From assembly GCF_019649055.1 (NCBI RefSeq), contig NW_026570267.1, positions 1-64,000 on the forward strand: a stretch of 64,000 nt of DNA, read 5' to 3'. The stretch comes from Paramacrobiotus metropolitanus (lineage: Eukaryota > Tardigrada > Eutardigrada > Parachela > Macrobiotidae). Of the stretch, positions 51,660 through 64,000 are shown piece after piece. Below the pieces are notes generated by a model, which saw nothing but the letters and a program-made list of their open reading frames with translations, was not told the origin of the DNA and searched no databases. Each line of letters begins with the position of its first letter. Positions within the stretch are counted from its first letter, which is position 1. A program made the translations under genes and the position numbers.

Positions 51660-54231
51660 GTACTGTACTTACTTTCTCGGGTAACAAACTTTGTGCAACA
51701 ATAAAACAATAAAACGGCATGTAAAGAGATAGTGATTATTATTAATTAGCATTGCTCGCTCGTTAAATTACACCTTTGTTACGTGTCGGCATCTATCACA
51801 GGAGCTGTACTAGATTTGCGCACCTACAGTAACGTCATTACTGTGAAGACACTAGTACTGTTCAGTGTCATCGCAAGGCAATCAGTAGCAGAGTGACCTA
51901 CGTTCTTCGCAATACACTCCAGAGCAATGCGTACATTATTGTCGAATTCAGTTGTAATACTGATGAACGCTTTCGGTTTTTATTTGCGTGATATTTTACA
52001 AAATTTTTAACAGGTATCATAATTTTTACTGCATTCTCAAATAAGCACGACGTCTTCTTTGTATATCATTTTAGCCATGTTTTAAAGCTGTTTGGTGACG
52101 TAATTACGTAGGTAGAGTAATCTACGGATTCTCGTGAACATATGCATGGGCATTATTCCACCAGTTATTTTAGTGAAGCAGAATGTAAGTATTTAAATCA
52201 GATCACTGCAGGATAATAAATAGAAATTAATAGATTCCAAAATTAATAGATTCCAAGTTAAATGAAGCAGCTCTGATGTTTATTAAGCAGAACGTGTAAA
52301 AGTCTAGTCATAGATAAACAAATAGAGGATACAGATCTAGATAGAATAAACATGCTTGCTTGAGTTAACATGTAATTCCTTGTTTGCCTACTAATTAAAC
52401 GTTAGCCTTATCGGAGTTAAGTTACATGTGGTCTGTTCAATTAATATTTCAGTAAACTCATCAGTTAATATTGCCATATTGTTAATATTTCTTAAGTTAC
52501 GTAATATTTCCTAATTAATTACAGCTGATTATATGGCTTAAGATGCTGCACTTGTACTTTGTAATAAGCTACGCCATTGACAAGGAACTATATAGAAGAA
52601 TCTACTTGCTATACCGCATCCAGTCATGCATGACTCTATGCCATGGCAGCCATGCTATTGTGCATACTACCCAAACTAAAGATCAAAACAGTTTTATTCT
52701 ACAGCAGCTCAATAGGATCAACGCAGATCAGCTGTCAAATCCTCCCCCAAACTTTTTATCATCTTCGTGCGCTCTGGATAGCCGCAGCCACATTTGAATT
52801 TCATACAGACATATTGGTCTGTGATCCTTGGTTGCAGTGGCAGTTGTCTGCTGAAAGCACTGGCAAAGAGACACTGGGTATACACCAGCTGTCCTATGGA
52901 TCATTTGCTACTTCCGGTTGAAAGGGCGGAAGATCTCTGTCAGAAAGTTAGGTACAGAAGTCCATTATCATTAGGTAGCATTAATAAATGGACATTTGGC
53001 GGGCAGATTTATTATACAGCATATAGCCTCATTTTCTCTCTATATATGTCAGCGTTCTATGATTTTGCGGCCAGTACACACTTTCCCCTCTTCACCACGT
53101 CCCAGACCTGGACGCAATTTGTTAAGTGGCATTTTTTTCTCCTTCATACTTTACAAATAGTCCACTCATCCAACTGCTCAAGTAACCTATAAAATTTGAC
53201 AGTTTTATCGTCGCAGTGGTAATTTTTCACCAAGTGAAAATCCCTGTCAGCGTGACGATGTACCGCATGCCGCTCTCTTCCCCGGTTTTTCCATTGTACT
53301 CAGTACGGTGGAAAATAAATGACCACTTTTGTGTATTGCCGGAAACCCAATGCCTCCTTGTCAACATATTTGCGACTCCCTCCGGCGAAATTTCTTACTG
53401 TTTTGCATAACCTCAAGAGCTATGTCCAGATTAAATCGCGCCGCTCTCCCCAGCACTGCATCCATACAGGGACTGCTGTATTGCTAGAGACATCAATCAT
53501 GAGAAATTAGATATCGATATCATATGGTGTATACTGTACTGACTTGGTCCAATCGGGATATATCGGTCAGTTATCCTTTTCCTGTCGGCTTCCGACTTCT
53601 GCAACTCAGATACGTTACAGTGATTGAAATTTGTGACGTTTGCATGCATATATTCATATATTTCTCCAAGGACTGCTAGCACTTGACGTTTTCAAGAATA
53701 TTTTAATTTTTTATTCTGTAGCATCGTAAGAATCAAGTCAAAATGTTAGATGATTAATTTTGATATTTGATTTGCCATCGCGTACAAGACGTTTTCCTGG
53801 CCGACTGCATAATGTGCCGATCGAATAGGAAATGTTCCGATTCACTGCAGCCATAAATGGATTTCCAATAATGATGTTTTATCGTGGTACTAAATTTAAA
53901 TAGTACCATTGTTTTCTACGATAGCGGTTGTATATTGAAAATTTTTTGTGGTTTCACTAGCCGACAGAGAGAACTGCAAAGAGAGCAGCTCGCTTTGATT
54001 TGGTGCTAATCGGTTACGTTATCATCGACCTCAACATTACGCAACATTTCTCCCCGGCATTTCCCTTGTATTTAAGGGGTTTGCATTTTGTGTAGACGTT
54101 GAGGAAAATTTATCTAATGTGTATCCTCTCCACTGGAATAATTGCCTTGTTAAGAATAGCAAATCTGCTCCTGCAGTTCACTACACTTTACCATCAGAGT
54201 TTATATAACAGATAAAAGGCCAAGTGCAAAA
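51660..54231. other. AT-rich region
   Basis: No exon chain is found. A 16-bp unit (AATTAATAGATTCCAA) is tandemly repeated near 52225-52260. Frames at 52540-53190 (+) overlap each other and lack splice borders; they look like chance. Confidence 0.35.
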
Positions 54232-54330
54232 ATGTATTCCACCTCAATGGATGTTGTGTATTCATACGCTGATCCAAATCGACCATCACGACCTCAATCC
54301 ATTCCTATTACTTCGTGGGAAACTAATAAG
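54232..54330 (+). CDS. Candidate first coding exon (33 codons), gene unknown
   Basis: ATG 54232 (caaaaATGTATTC) opens MYSTSMDVVYSYADPNRPSR..., ending AATAAG/GTAACA in phase 0. A TTTATATAA stretch lies 30 bp upstream. It could be an alternative first exon of the same gene as 49710-49895, because both end in the same phase; this is inference. Confidence 0.4.
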
Positions 54331-56087
54331 GTAACAGGATAAAATTTGATAATCATGTAAGCTTTTACGTAAATATCCTTTTCTTTTACGTAAATATCCT
54401 TCTTCTCGCTCGAAACGTCAGTGTACTTGTATAGTTTTATTGCATTGCATCAGGAATTTTAAAATTTTATCACGATATCAAAAGTTTCTTTGTAGATAAG
54501 GAGTTTTGAGCACTAGGGTATCTTTTGCGTTTTGGTGTACTCTGTATATAAATACAGTCTATCGGCGCTAGTGTATTTTATAGGTTTGCGAAAAAAACTG
54601 GAATTACACGACATAATTACCCGCTGGTGTGGTGCACACAACTGAACAGAAAAAGGCAGTTAGGAAACAAACTTGCAAGATTTATCTGCGATCCGTTAAA
54701 TTTCTGTCTTCATTTCGTGGGAAATCTGCATGTACCTACAAAGTGTCTGTAAGTCTAAGCACTATGATTCGTGATTGTTTGGACTTTGGACACTATACCT
54801 AATTCGAAACATACCTGATTTGACTTTATTTTTGGAAGTGTCGTGAAATTATTGAATTATTACATTTTTTATTATATGATTAGGTTCACAAGGGAGCTGA
54901 AAACTTTTTATGACTGCTCAAACTGTTTGATACTCGTAATTTGTGATAGATAAAACGGTGTACATCTATATTGACGATGAATTACGAGATGCGTACTGTA
55001 AAGGACCCTAAAAGTGCGTAATCATAATGCCCGTTTTCCAATTTTACATGACACTTAGTCTTAGTTTTAACTCTTCTTCTTTGAAAAGGCCATACAGTTT
55101 GACTCACCTAATTATTATGGACCTATGCTTTCAAAATTCGTGTTGAAAAAATACATATTTGAATTGTTATTCTCATAGTTATGCGTAGCAGCGTCTCGGT
55201 AGTCGAATTGTTTTACGTGTGTGAAAGCAATACGGTGCAGCAAAAATACTTGGAGGAACGCTTTATTCTGAAGGTGGTTTTGTCACTTTTGTGACTAATG
55301 TCTTTGCAAACATCTAAAAGCAGAGATTTGTGTTTTTAAGGTACAGTATTGAGTGTTCGTTCAAGCATTCATCGATTAGGAGTTTTGAATCGCATTAACT
55401 ATAAATATTTGTATGGTGTGCATGAAATTTTTAAGCGTAGGAAGTGGCAATAACCACAAAAATGTTTACCAAATATTACAATCAGCAATGACAGATGTTG
55501 GCTGTTTCTTTAAGAGTGCTAAAATACTAATCGGTGAATCTGCCGGCCATAATAACAATTGCTGCGAATCCAGTACGTCGGCACTGCATGTATCGTTTCT
55601 GCATACGTAAGGAATTTCTAATTTTTATATGCAAGTATTTCTGAATTTGATATTTCAAACACTGACACAAGTCTCTGCTTAGCCAACCGGCAGGACAAAA
55701 GTTCCCTTGTCTGAAAATCGCATATACGCCGTAAAAAACGTGTTTGTTGTTGGTCCAGTTATGTCACCATTTCATGATACTGCTGCTTTAAATGAGTACT
55801 AGCCGATATGCATGTGTGATGTAGTATTCGTAATATTGCAAAATGCCTAGATTATTTTTCAATGGTTTGCCATACCTAAATATTATGATCGTTTTACTCA
55901 TATTAATTTTCATACCATGCGATAGAAGGTTAATACTACAGTAGCATTTGGGATGCAGTATTAGCTAATACATATTGGCGTTGTAATTCAACCGCGCATT
56001 TTCCTTAAAAGTTAATATCACTAAATTTACTACACAAACCAAGTCACGGCAGCCAGTCGTTTACTTTGGTTATTTTAAAATTTTTGG
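54331..56087. other. AT-rich region, probably intron
   Basis: A 19-bp unit CTTTTACGTAAATATCCTT is duplicated at 54362-54380 and 54383-54401. No exon is recognised; the short frame at 55413-55610 has no support. Confidence 0.35.
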
Positions 56088-56645
56088 TCAGTCATATATT
56101 TTGACGATTAATAGATAAATTACTAATATTTTCACCGTATTAACAATCGAAATTGCGCAGCGTTCTACTGGTTTTGATCGAGAAAAACTAGTACAAGTGT
56201 GGAAATTTATATACTTTTCAGACCCAAGATTTTGGGTGCAATTAAATGAAGGTACAAAGAAAGAATTACCGCACAGTGCGTGTGCTGGCTTCAGTATACA
56301 GAATTTGAGATACGTGCCGTGTGTGAAAAGCGCGGGAATTACGTTGTTTCGCTTACTTGCAGCCCGTACGGAGTTTAAGTTGAATGGGCGCTTCATGTAT
56401 TTTGCCATATTACTAAAAATAATTTGTTCGCGATTTTTTCTAATCATATTGTTTGTATCGTGGTAATAAGGCTTATGGCCCACAGCACAGAAGTCTGCAT
56501 TGATTGTTTTGCAAAGTATAGATGGATCTGTATAAAAACGCAGCACATAAACAAATAAACCGTTCACCAAAAAACCCGTGCTAGAAAATTTTGAAAATAT
56601 CAGCCAAAAATTATATAAATTCACCAGTCTCTGGAAGGGTGTCAT
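56088..56645 (-). CDS. Hypothetical 185-aa ORF
   Basis: An unbroken frame from ATG 56645 to TGA 56088-56090 is unusually long for this AT-rich stretch. The product is Phe/Asn/Lys/Cys-rich, with hydrophobic ends (GFLVNGLFVYVLRFY near the N-terminus; ILVIYLLIVKIYD at the C-terminus), and matches no family I know. The plus strand is also open over half of it (56197-56466). It could be an orphan gene or chance. Confidence 0.25.
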   Translation of the reverse strand: MTPFQRLVNLYNFWLIFSKFSSTGFLVNGLFVYVLRFYTDPSILCKTINADFCAVGHKPYYHDTNNMIRKNREQIIFSNMAKYMKRPFNLNSVRAASKRNNVIPALFTHGTYLKFCILKPAHALCGNSFFVPSFNCTQNLGSEKYINFHTCTSFSRSKPVERCAISIVNTVKILVIYLLIVKIYD

Positions 56646-57430
56646 ATAAGTAACATAAATAAATACAGCATGTCACCCGCTCAGCACCAGCGTATCGTGC
56701 ATCAGCGCTATCCAACAGCTCGATAAGCTTCCATATCATACTGAATCTGGATCCAGGTACTTGCCACAGCTGCGAATGGCGTAATGTGTGTGTACATAGA
56801 ACGTCAATGTCCCGTCGATTTTTACCGCCGACTGCCGGGGATCAAGTCAGGGATGCCTACTATAATCATACAATTACGTTTGTATCCCGGCTCGAACTCT
56901 GCTCCATTTACCACCTGTACGCATGCCGGCTTAGAATGCCGTGGAAAATCTGCGTACCTAGTTTTCGATCTGGGAAAAGCTCGCTTTTTGAGTTGTGTAA
57001 AACGAGCACTCATCTCTTCCCCGATACTGTATGCAGGGAGCATACTTAACTGAATACAATACATATCGCCATACATAACTTTATTTCAATATATTCATCC
57101 CCATGCACATTACATACGATCGGCAACAATAAAATCGTAATGTATAGAGCATAATTTCTTGGATGTGTGCCAGTTATACTTCCGCCGGATTTTGGGAATA
57201 AATATCCGATGCCCTGGTTGGGTTCGGGTTGAAAACTGACGAAGCACCAATCGTTATATGTATGTGATATATGTATATACTTTTGTTCCATATCAGGGAG
57301 CTATAAAGAAACTGGGAAACATTAATAGGGAAATTTCTGGTATATTCACGACGAATGCCGGCATTTATGTGTGCAAGTTGATGGTGTAGTTTCTTTGTGT
57401 GATTGCATGTCGTCTATATTGACGGCGCGG
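56646..57430. other. Region without a supported gene
   Basis: Overlapping short frames at 56780-57080 on both strands cancel each other as evidence. No repeat or RNA gene is seen. Confidence 0.35.
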
Positions 57431-57437
57431 TATAAAG
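57431..57437 (+). promoter_or_regulatory. TATA-box candidate in a GC-rich patch
   Basis: GCGCGGTATAAAGGGC is a strong TATA match at the start of a GC/CpG-rich patch (57420-57700) in AT-rich surroundings. No clear coding start follows, so the transcript it would drive is unknown. Confidence 0.35.
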
Positions 57438-57551
57438 GGCTGCGATTAAGTGCGGTGTTATGCCGGGACCATCACACATGGTTCGTTGAGAAGCGTTAAA
57501 TGTTGGTTGTCTTGCGGGCCTATGCTGGTCCGACGCGCACCGCCGTGCCTC

Positions 57552-57569
57552 GTACACTGTACAGTGTAC
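57552..57569. promoter_or_regulatory. 18-bp perfect palindrome
   Basis: GTACACTGTACAGTGTAC equals its own reverse complement. It lies 115 bp after the TATA candidate, in the same GC-rich patch. A dimeric transcription-factor site is one possibility; chance is another. Confidence 0.4.
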
Positions 57570-57699
57570 ACACATACACCGCGCATATATACAGCGCCTG
57601 CGCTCTTCCATCTTACGCTGCTGTTGAGCGGGGCGCGGATTTCTCTGTGATGAACGCGCGTTTTATCTTGACTTATTCTTTTGTGCTCAGCTAGTATTC

Positions 57700-59107
57700 C
57701 GGACCATATCACCAGCTGACAAGTGTACGCTGTGCATAAGACACAACCGATTGTGCTGATCCGTGTTCTTCGTGACATTACTTTCCCGAATAATAACAGC
57801 CGCGACGATTATTTGGTCTTACCATCTCCTACATGTAACCATGCTACATCCTCCAGCCTAGCTTCGTCGCGGCTGGAGGCGCATAGGGCAAGTCCACAAG
57901 TGGTTTTGCACTTCCTCTCCAAGTCCATCGTGTCCCTGTGATTTGTTTTCCAATTAAGGGAAGAAACTGTGTGTGCAGTTGTATACAGCTGTTTTTTCTG
58001 CAACGCCTGTCCAGTTCCAGAGATTGCCTCTTTTAAGTTTGTTTGCATTTTTGGAGAAAGTTTAATATAACGCATATATTTAGCAGTTATACACACATTA
58101 AGCGCGCGCGCCTTTATTGTCTTCACTCGGAAATGCACAATTATGGACCAAAGATTGCCGTGCCGATTGTCCATAACCATCCAATCTCACACTAACCGCC
58201 GCTGTACGGGGTGTTTCTTGGAAAAAGAGATTGTGCTAAAGTCTCGCACTTTAGCCTGATTTTCCTTATCCGGAAACATGGGGGGATCCCTGAGAAAACT
58301 GCACTCCGTAAGTCTCCCGCGCATTCGCTTCCGACATCATCCCAGGATGTGCGGTATCATACGCGTATCATGCTCGCTGTAATTATATTTGCAGCACATA
58401 AGACGGCTATCGCAGATGTGATCAAGAGGCGGCTATTGCGTAATGTTTTGCTGCTTGCCCTGTATTGCTGCTTCTGCTGCTTCTGAGTTCTTATCGCGGT
58501 GGGATTTGCAAATCGGCAGTATCACGCAGTCGAGTGTGCTCCCATGTGGGATGTGCGCAACCTTTAATTTTCCTCCCTCAGTCTGTGCATGCGCCGATAT
58601 CCAGATCAATTGTACGCTCGTCATGTTTATATATATACATCGCTACGGTGACCATTGTGCTCACTTCCGCACGAACATGTAGACGCAGCACTACATGTTA
58701 TGGGCACTTCGTCGTGCGCATTTTAATCTTATGGCATGTAAATAATAAATCATCCCTGCGTCCAGTGTTTTTCCACTGGCGCATCTTTTTACGCTTGGCT
58801 GGGCTCAGGCTGGAATAATTATCCAGGGAGATGATAAGCGACGCATGCGCACTGCTGCTGCAGCCGGTAATGTGGGAGCATCGCTTGATTGAGTTATTTC
58901 GATCATTTTCAATATTGTCGGTCGGCAGTGCGCGGTTAGGAAATGCCCGAGAGCCGGGATGCTGCCCACGAGCATCAACGGCAGAATGGCTATGATTGTG
59001 TATAATTTCCGGTAAAAAAATTGGCTAGATTGCCGCGCTCTGTCCTCATGTATTGTTGATAATGATGCTGCTGCTAATGTGCCGATGTACTTGTCCCCAT
59101 TTTAAAG
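57700..59107. other. Region without a supported gene
   Basis: Short overlapping frames only (for example 58211-58486 and 58465-58818), with no splice context. Nothing else is recognised. Confidence 0.35.
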
Positions 59108-59224
59108 TTGGACTGCAACGGCGATCAATCCGTACCGGTGGCTGTTGGAAGCCTTATCCAGAAAAACGGGCAAAAATATGCCTACCTGCTGGCACGCAAG
59201 GCTGGCTTGGAAGAAATCAATAGT
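59108..59224 (+). CDS. Candidate internal exon (39 codons), gene unknown
   Basis: The stretch between an acceptor (cattttaaag/TTGGAC) and a donor (AATAGT/GTAAAT) is open in phase 0: LDCNGDQSVPVAVGSLIQKN then GQKYAYLLARKAGLEEINS. Its amino-acid make-up is globular and codon use is coding-like. It would splice in frame after either 49710-49895 or 54232-54330. No family is recognised. Confidence 0.4.
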
Positions 59225-60986
59225 GTAAATATAAATCATTGTGAATTTATTGCTTCGAGGGGTTGCTAAAGCCGACTACGTGTAGTCGCGGGGCTGGCTC
59301 GGCGCGCATATGTTTCCCAAGAGTTATGTGTGTGTGAGCGTGTGTTGCGTAAGAATGCGGCGTCTCCCCCTGCTTTTTCTCGAGGGTCGCACACACTGCT
59401 TATATACTTCTACCCATGCTCGATGCTGGAATTTTTCACATCAAATCTTAATAGTCAAATAAACACACCACGACTTACCACATCTTGAAGCCGGACTGAA
59501 TGGGTTTTTGTTGCTTGTAGAAAATTTCTTTGCTGCGTTTGTCACTCTCACTCTCTCTGTCACTTATGTCCATAAAGTGAATCGATTCGCACTAGCGCAT
59601 TTGCGTAACAGATTCGAATTGAAATGATTGTGAAATGACTATTATTTTATTGAATAACCGGTACAGAGCAAAAAAGTGCCTATCCATCCGGCACTTAATA
59701 ACATGCGATCCGTCTGAGAAAATAGCCACTTTTAACCAAAGCTACGTCGCGGTGCCGTTTTAACGGGTTTTGTTCATGTGGTGCCGTTACTGATACACTG
59801 GCCAGTTTGTTGGTGGATGTTGGTGTATAAAACATTTTACTCTGAGGAAAAATCATTGTCTCTTTATTGCGTAACGGACAATAAAGGCGCGTCGACGTTT
59901 AACACAATTTTCCGCGTCGATTGATCGCGCGGCAGATGATACTCCGCTAAAATGCAAGTGCGCAAGTTGGCCTAGCGCCGGTTTTATACAGGATTAATTT
60001 CAGCATGGTCACTTTACTGTTAAGGTGGCAAGCGAAAGAAACGTGCTTATTTGCTTTGATCCGAAGCAACAATTAGTGTTTAGCGACGTTGTTAAAAATG
60101 TGCGTGCATTAATTGCGACAACTCAACCGGATAGAATGACTGCATAAATAGTGAAAATTGTGCACCTATGCGCACCAGTTCACAGCTTTAGGCGGGTTGA
60201 TGTGACCATGTTTATGTACAAGAACCGCTCATTACGGTAGCACTACGTATAATTTCATTCAATAAGTCAGAAAATTTCATTCAGCATTATACAAATCGAT
60301 TAATAAAAGCGTGTACGCTGATTACGGGGTCCTCGATCGCCTTTCCCAAAAACGGCTTTAAAGTTACGCTTCTGTAATTGACGCAGCGCGGTTTTATAAG
60401 TAGCAGTTCACACAGATATACCGGTATTGCAACATTTAGGCTGATTTAGCATGTAGAAAAAGCCTTTGTACACACTGATACGCAGCTCTTGAGATGCACA
60501 ACAACGGGCGTAATGCCAGGATTTTTTGTGTCAGCGGAATGTTTTCTTAACTTGCTCTCCCTTAAAATTCTCCCTGTTATCCTTTTTGAAGAATGACAGT
60601 CGGGGACGGATGTTTCAGGGCCGGGAGAGGTCAGACGGAGATCCCGTTTGAATATCAATCCTACTCAGCAGAGAGCTGAGCCGGTCTGACTAGTATATAA
60701 CTCCCCATATTCCGCCCGCGCGCTGCAGTATCGATTATCCAGTCGAACGTGCTGCAAAGTGTTTTCATAGGGATGCGGCTTATAGGGAATCTCTCTTTTC
60801 GTACGAAACTGCGTGAGATTCTGCCATGCGCGCCCATATGTGAGTGCCCACATGCACTATTCGTCCGCGTCCAAAGTGGCCAGCTTACCGAATGAATCCT
60901 TTTGATGAATGTATGCACCGGTCGGTCTGTTTGTATGTGTATATGTGCATCCATATTACACAGCATCCAGGCGTACGCTGCTGCTG
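59225..60986. other. Region without a supported gene
   Basis: Mixed composition and no exon-like frame. Short open frames at 60446-61011 on both strands overlap and lack any domain. Confidence 0.35.
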
Positions 60987-60993
60987 TATAAAG
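60987..60993 (+). promoter_or_regulatory. TATA box of a small secreted-protein-type gene
   Basis: CTGTATAAAGCGG lies 68 bp before ATG 61055, leaving room for a start site near 61015-61025 and a short 5' UTR. Confidence 0.45.
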
Positions 60994-61054
60994 CGGATGA
61001 TGCGCAACCACTCCGGTGCTCCCTTCTAATGTTCATCTCTTCAGTTCCGCTACC

Positions 61055-61084
61055 ATGAAGCTAATCGTACTCATCACGCTCGGT
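61055..61084 (+). CDS. Candidate first exon encoding a signal-peptide start
   Basis: ATG in good context (ctaccATGAAG) opens MKLIVLITLG, the hydrophobic start of a secreted protein, and meets a consensus donor (GGT/GTATGT). With the TATA box upstream this looks like the start of a gene. The next exon was not placed: the acceptor at about 61218 (gtttcag/) gives a short frame with no recognisable domain. Confidence 0.4.
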
Positions 61085-61258
61085 GTATGTAATGATCCCG
61101 CGATTTGGCATAGATAGACGGTATCGATCACCGAACTGGTCGAATAAGGTTGCTAATGTCGTGACTCCATATGCACATTACGAGTGCCAGAGTCGCACAG
61201 CTAGTTCCCCTTGTTTCAGCCCCGTGAACTGTATTTTCCCCAATCATTGCATATATTT

Positions 61259-61525
61259 TTACGAATTATTAATACACGGGTTGTCGATGCGCGGGTGACA
61301 ACTTTGCAACGTGACAAAATGCTGTGAGACCATGTGTTTCCGCTTGGCTACGGTGCAGTAGCGCACGCCCGAGCAGTACCCGTCGGAAATGTTTTTAATT
61401 TGGCTCCCATGACGCTTCTGATAGAATCTTGAAAATCCATCATGCCGGAGCCGACCAGTGCTGTTACACCGGTAGTCAATGTCCAGACACAGGTATCGTA
61501 CGTACGATGTGCTGAATAGGTGCAA
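61259..61525 (-). other. Cys-containing minus-strand ORF, possible exon
   Basis: After a possible acceptor (cacctattcag/ at about 61517) the frame reads LCLDIDYRCNSTGRL... ISDGYCSGVRYCTVAKRK..., with paired cysteines like a small secreted domain. A second minus frame in the same stretch is also open, and a separate minus ORF at 61852-62046 also carries a Cys pair (PYCYCTP). Neither can be joined to it with certainty. Confidence 0.2.
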
Positions 61526-62049
61526 CCAATCAGGTGATTGTGATATCCAGGCCCAATTAGTCGCTGCTTCGAATCATTAGGGTCGTGTAGCTATGGCAGT
61601 GTCCTGTACATGTACAAACTTCGGAGTCAGTCGCTCGAAATCCTTCGTTTTCACAGAATGCAAACGTAAGATAAAAAACTTAATAAATTGGAAATTGTAG
61701 AAACATTGCTTATTGCAGATGCAGTTTGTTTCAAAATATTTTTTGCTTCCGTGCGCGGTTTCCTTTTTAACTTCCGTCGAACTTAGCGCAGGCTTAAATA
61801 CATTTCACGACAATCAGATGGAAAATACTATAAATTCTTTTATAATTTTAACTAATATGTAAATGCTGCAGCCGATACTCGACTGCTTTTTTCAAAAAAT
61901 GGAATTTTCATTGGGGTGCAGTAGCAATATGGTTTGAATGGGAGAATCGGCATGACTCCTAGAAATTTATCCAATTCGGAATGTTCATTCACCGTCAACT
62001 GTGCATGCATACGGCGGCGGTGACATATATTTTCTGCCACGGTCATTTA

Positions 62050-64000
62050 CCACGCAGGAGGCACGCTTGACAGGTTCCCAAGTGGTAGTTTACATTGTTT
62101 AATTTAGACGCGTATTATTATTGTTCCGAAGATGTAAACCGCAGTTGATTTAACCTTAAACGCCAACGGCTATTCATGTCCGTTGATCTGCTGGGAAGCG
62201 TCGACATCTTTCATTGCCGTTTGACCACAAGACACACTATAGGGCAGACTACGCGCGCTTGACTGATAGAATCGTAATGACATAAAACTTATTTTCCACA
62301 ACACTTAAAGACCATTAATATTCCTGCAAATCTCTAAGGCTTTCTTGTGTAAGCGGTTACGGCAAAGGACTTCCGTTCCGCTGTAAGGGGGACCTTGCAA
62401 ACTTAATAGTAATCATGGCAGCCAGTGCCAGCGCGCTGGGAGTGTGGGTTCGTCTATTTTACGGGCGTAAAATCAGGAAATAGATCGATTTTCCATTGTA
62501 AAACAACTGACACAGACGTATGATGGCGCGCCGGAGCTGCAGTTTCCTACGATGTGTATGTGTATGTGGCTGTGTGCATCGATCAGGGAGTTGCCAATAT
62601 GCATTCGCTGTTCCGACACATCGCTTCCTGTATCGAAAACTACACAATCGGCCTGCGCCCCATATAGTGAGCAGAAGTTATGTAATGCCTGCATCGGGAT
62701 GGCACTATTCTGCTGGGATGGTGGCGTTTTTTTATTCTCAAGGCTTAATTAAATTTTGCGGTTTTGAATACGGAGAAAGCATACTGTGAGTGTGGTCCAT
62801 GTATAGGCTCGCTGCAGATCTATCATAAAAAAACCTATGCCATCAGATCGCATTTTCTGCAGAAATGCCAGCATCTGTTCTTCAATTATTGTAAAAATTT
62901 ATATGCAGAACAAATGACGTGGAAATAATTGGACCAAAAAGTGCACTAAAATGATAGTGTTAATTTTTTATAAAGAATAAAAACCGATCCAGTGCATATG
63001 TTTCCTAAAATATTCGTATTTTTTTATACAAATGAGAGTTTGTTGTCAGTTTTTTCAAATATTATACTAAGTCCGTATTCACGTTTCAGTATTCTACTGA
63101 AAATTTTTACCGTAACGAAAATCGCGAAAACCTACTTCATCTACTGAATTCAACTACACGATCGTAACGGTGATTTTCCAAAGACAATTCCACAATCTTA
63201 ATGCTATGCTTATGTACTCCGTTCAAACATAACATTCTAAAATGAAGCTGACCGAGTCAGTTGTTCCGAATTTCCGCTGGGCACATATTTTTGCCGTAAT
63301 AGACAACTGACCAGCTTAGTCCTGCCTTTTCGGTTCCAAAAAGATTATTGGAGATTAATTTGTACAGAGGCTTCCAACATGGGAAAACATCATTTTGAGT
63401 GGTCGAAAAGCTACGAGGATTTAGTTACAACTTGAATCGTCAACTGCCAAAAGCGACATCCTGACCTCAAAGTAGGCCAGTATTAAATGGCTATGGATCA
63501 GAAGGATCATCATTATCAGATCTTTAAGAGAAATTCTGAATGAGAGATGTTTCAATACCAAACAACTAATGAATCTGTTGATGACAGACGTGAACACTGG
63601 TATTCAGTTTTAAAAAGCACCATTGTATTATAACAGTGCTAAAGGGCGCGGCTTGATGTTAACATGCGTTTTGTACGGTTTGTACATGCGTACAGACGGT
63701 ACAGTTACTTATTCGGAAAAGCATTCAGATAAATCATAAGTACAACTGCAAAAGATTTGTTTGCATTACTTACTAGAGTAGTCAGTGGTCAGTTGGTTTT
63801 ATATTACCGTATTTAACATATACGGAACGGCTTCTCTGATTCAGATCATGACGATTAAGCACCAATAACAACCATAATTAATTGAAAAAGCATGATTATC
63901 TTATAGGCCGGCAAAAATAATTTCCACCATAGCGAAGCTGTTATCAAGACATTTATCAAACGATTAAAGAGTACTGGTTGATTTATGGCTATCACAAACG
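62050..64000. other. Region without a supported gene
   Basis: AT-rich. Small frames at 62459-62789 on both strands overlap and show no domain. I see no repeat, RNA gene or promoter signal that I would defend. Confidence 0.35.

Overview
The window is eukaryotic and almost certainly metazoan. Genes are split by GT-AG introns, most of them about 60-500 bp. The recognisable families are animal ones: a tau-tubulin kinase/Asator, a CDKL-type kinase, the G-patch protein ZGPAT, an LRR-LDLa-FN3 receptor and a secreted spondin-domain protein. Short introns, moderate AT content and high gene density in places suggest a small-genome ecdysozoan such as a tardigrade, but that assignment is inference only.

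Layout. 1-10.9 kb is a GC-richer block unlike the rest. It holds large unspliced, charged, proline-rich ORFs (6-7157), then about 2.8 kb saturated with the pentamer GTCGG/CCGAC and a GC-rich end to about 10.86 kb. It looks like the 3' part of an unclassified large mobile element, with no reverse transcriptase, integrase or transposase visible. 11.1-15.2 kb is a CDKL-like kinase gene (+), with a 1.6-kb foldback (long inverted repeat) element in one of its introns. 15.5-16.3 kb is a multi-pass membrane protein (+). 16.9-18.0 kb is the 3' half of ZGPAT (+), followed by a 618-bp hAT-type MITE with perfect terminal repeats and target duplication, and then a decayed second copy of two ZGPAT exons. 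22.7-27.4 kb is the TTBK/Asator gene (-). 27.4-34.9 kb is AT-rich and nearly empty. 35.8-38.8 kb is a complete five-exon leucine-rich-repeat gene (+). 41.1-44.9 kb is the LRR-LRRCT-LDLa-LDLa-FN3-TM receptor (+), and 46.2-48.2 kb the spondin-domain protein (+). 48.2-64 kb is sparse: isolated phase-0 exon candidates, TATA-type promoter candidates and short ORFs.

A theme across the clear genes is that reading frames break by exactly one base inside mononucleotide runs, while the protein on both sides stays coherent and the splice sites stay good. The simplest reading is homopolymer-length errors in the assembly rather than several dead genes side by side. The kinase also has one in-frame stop that this does not explain. 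Genes here are independent eukaryotic units; nothing supports an operon or a single cooperating gene system.
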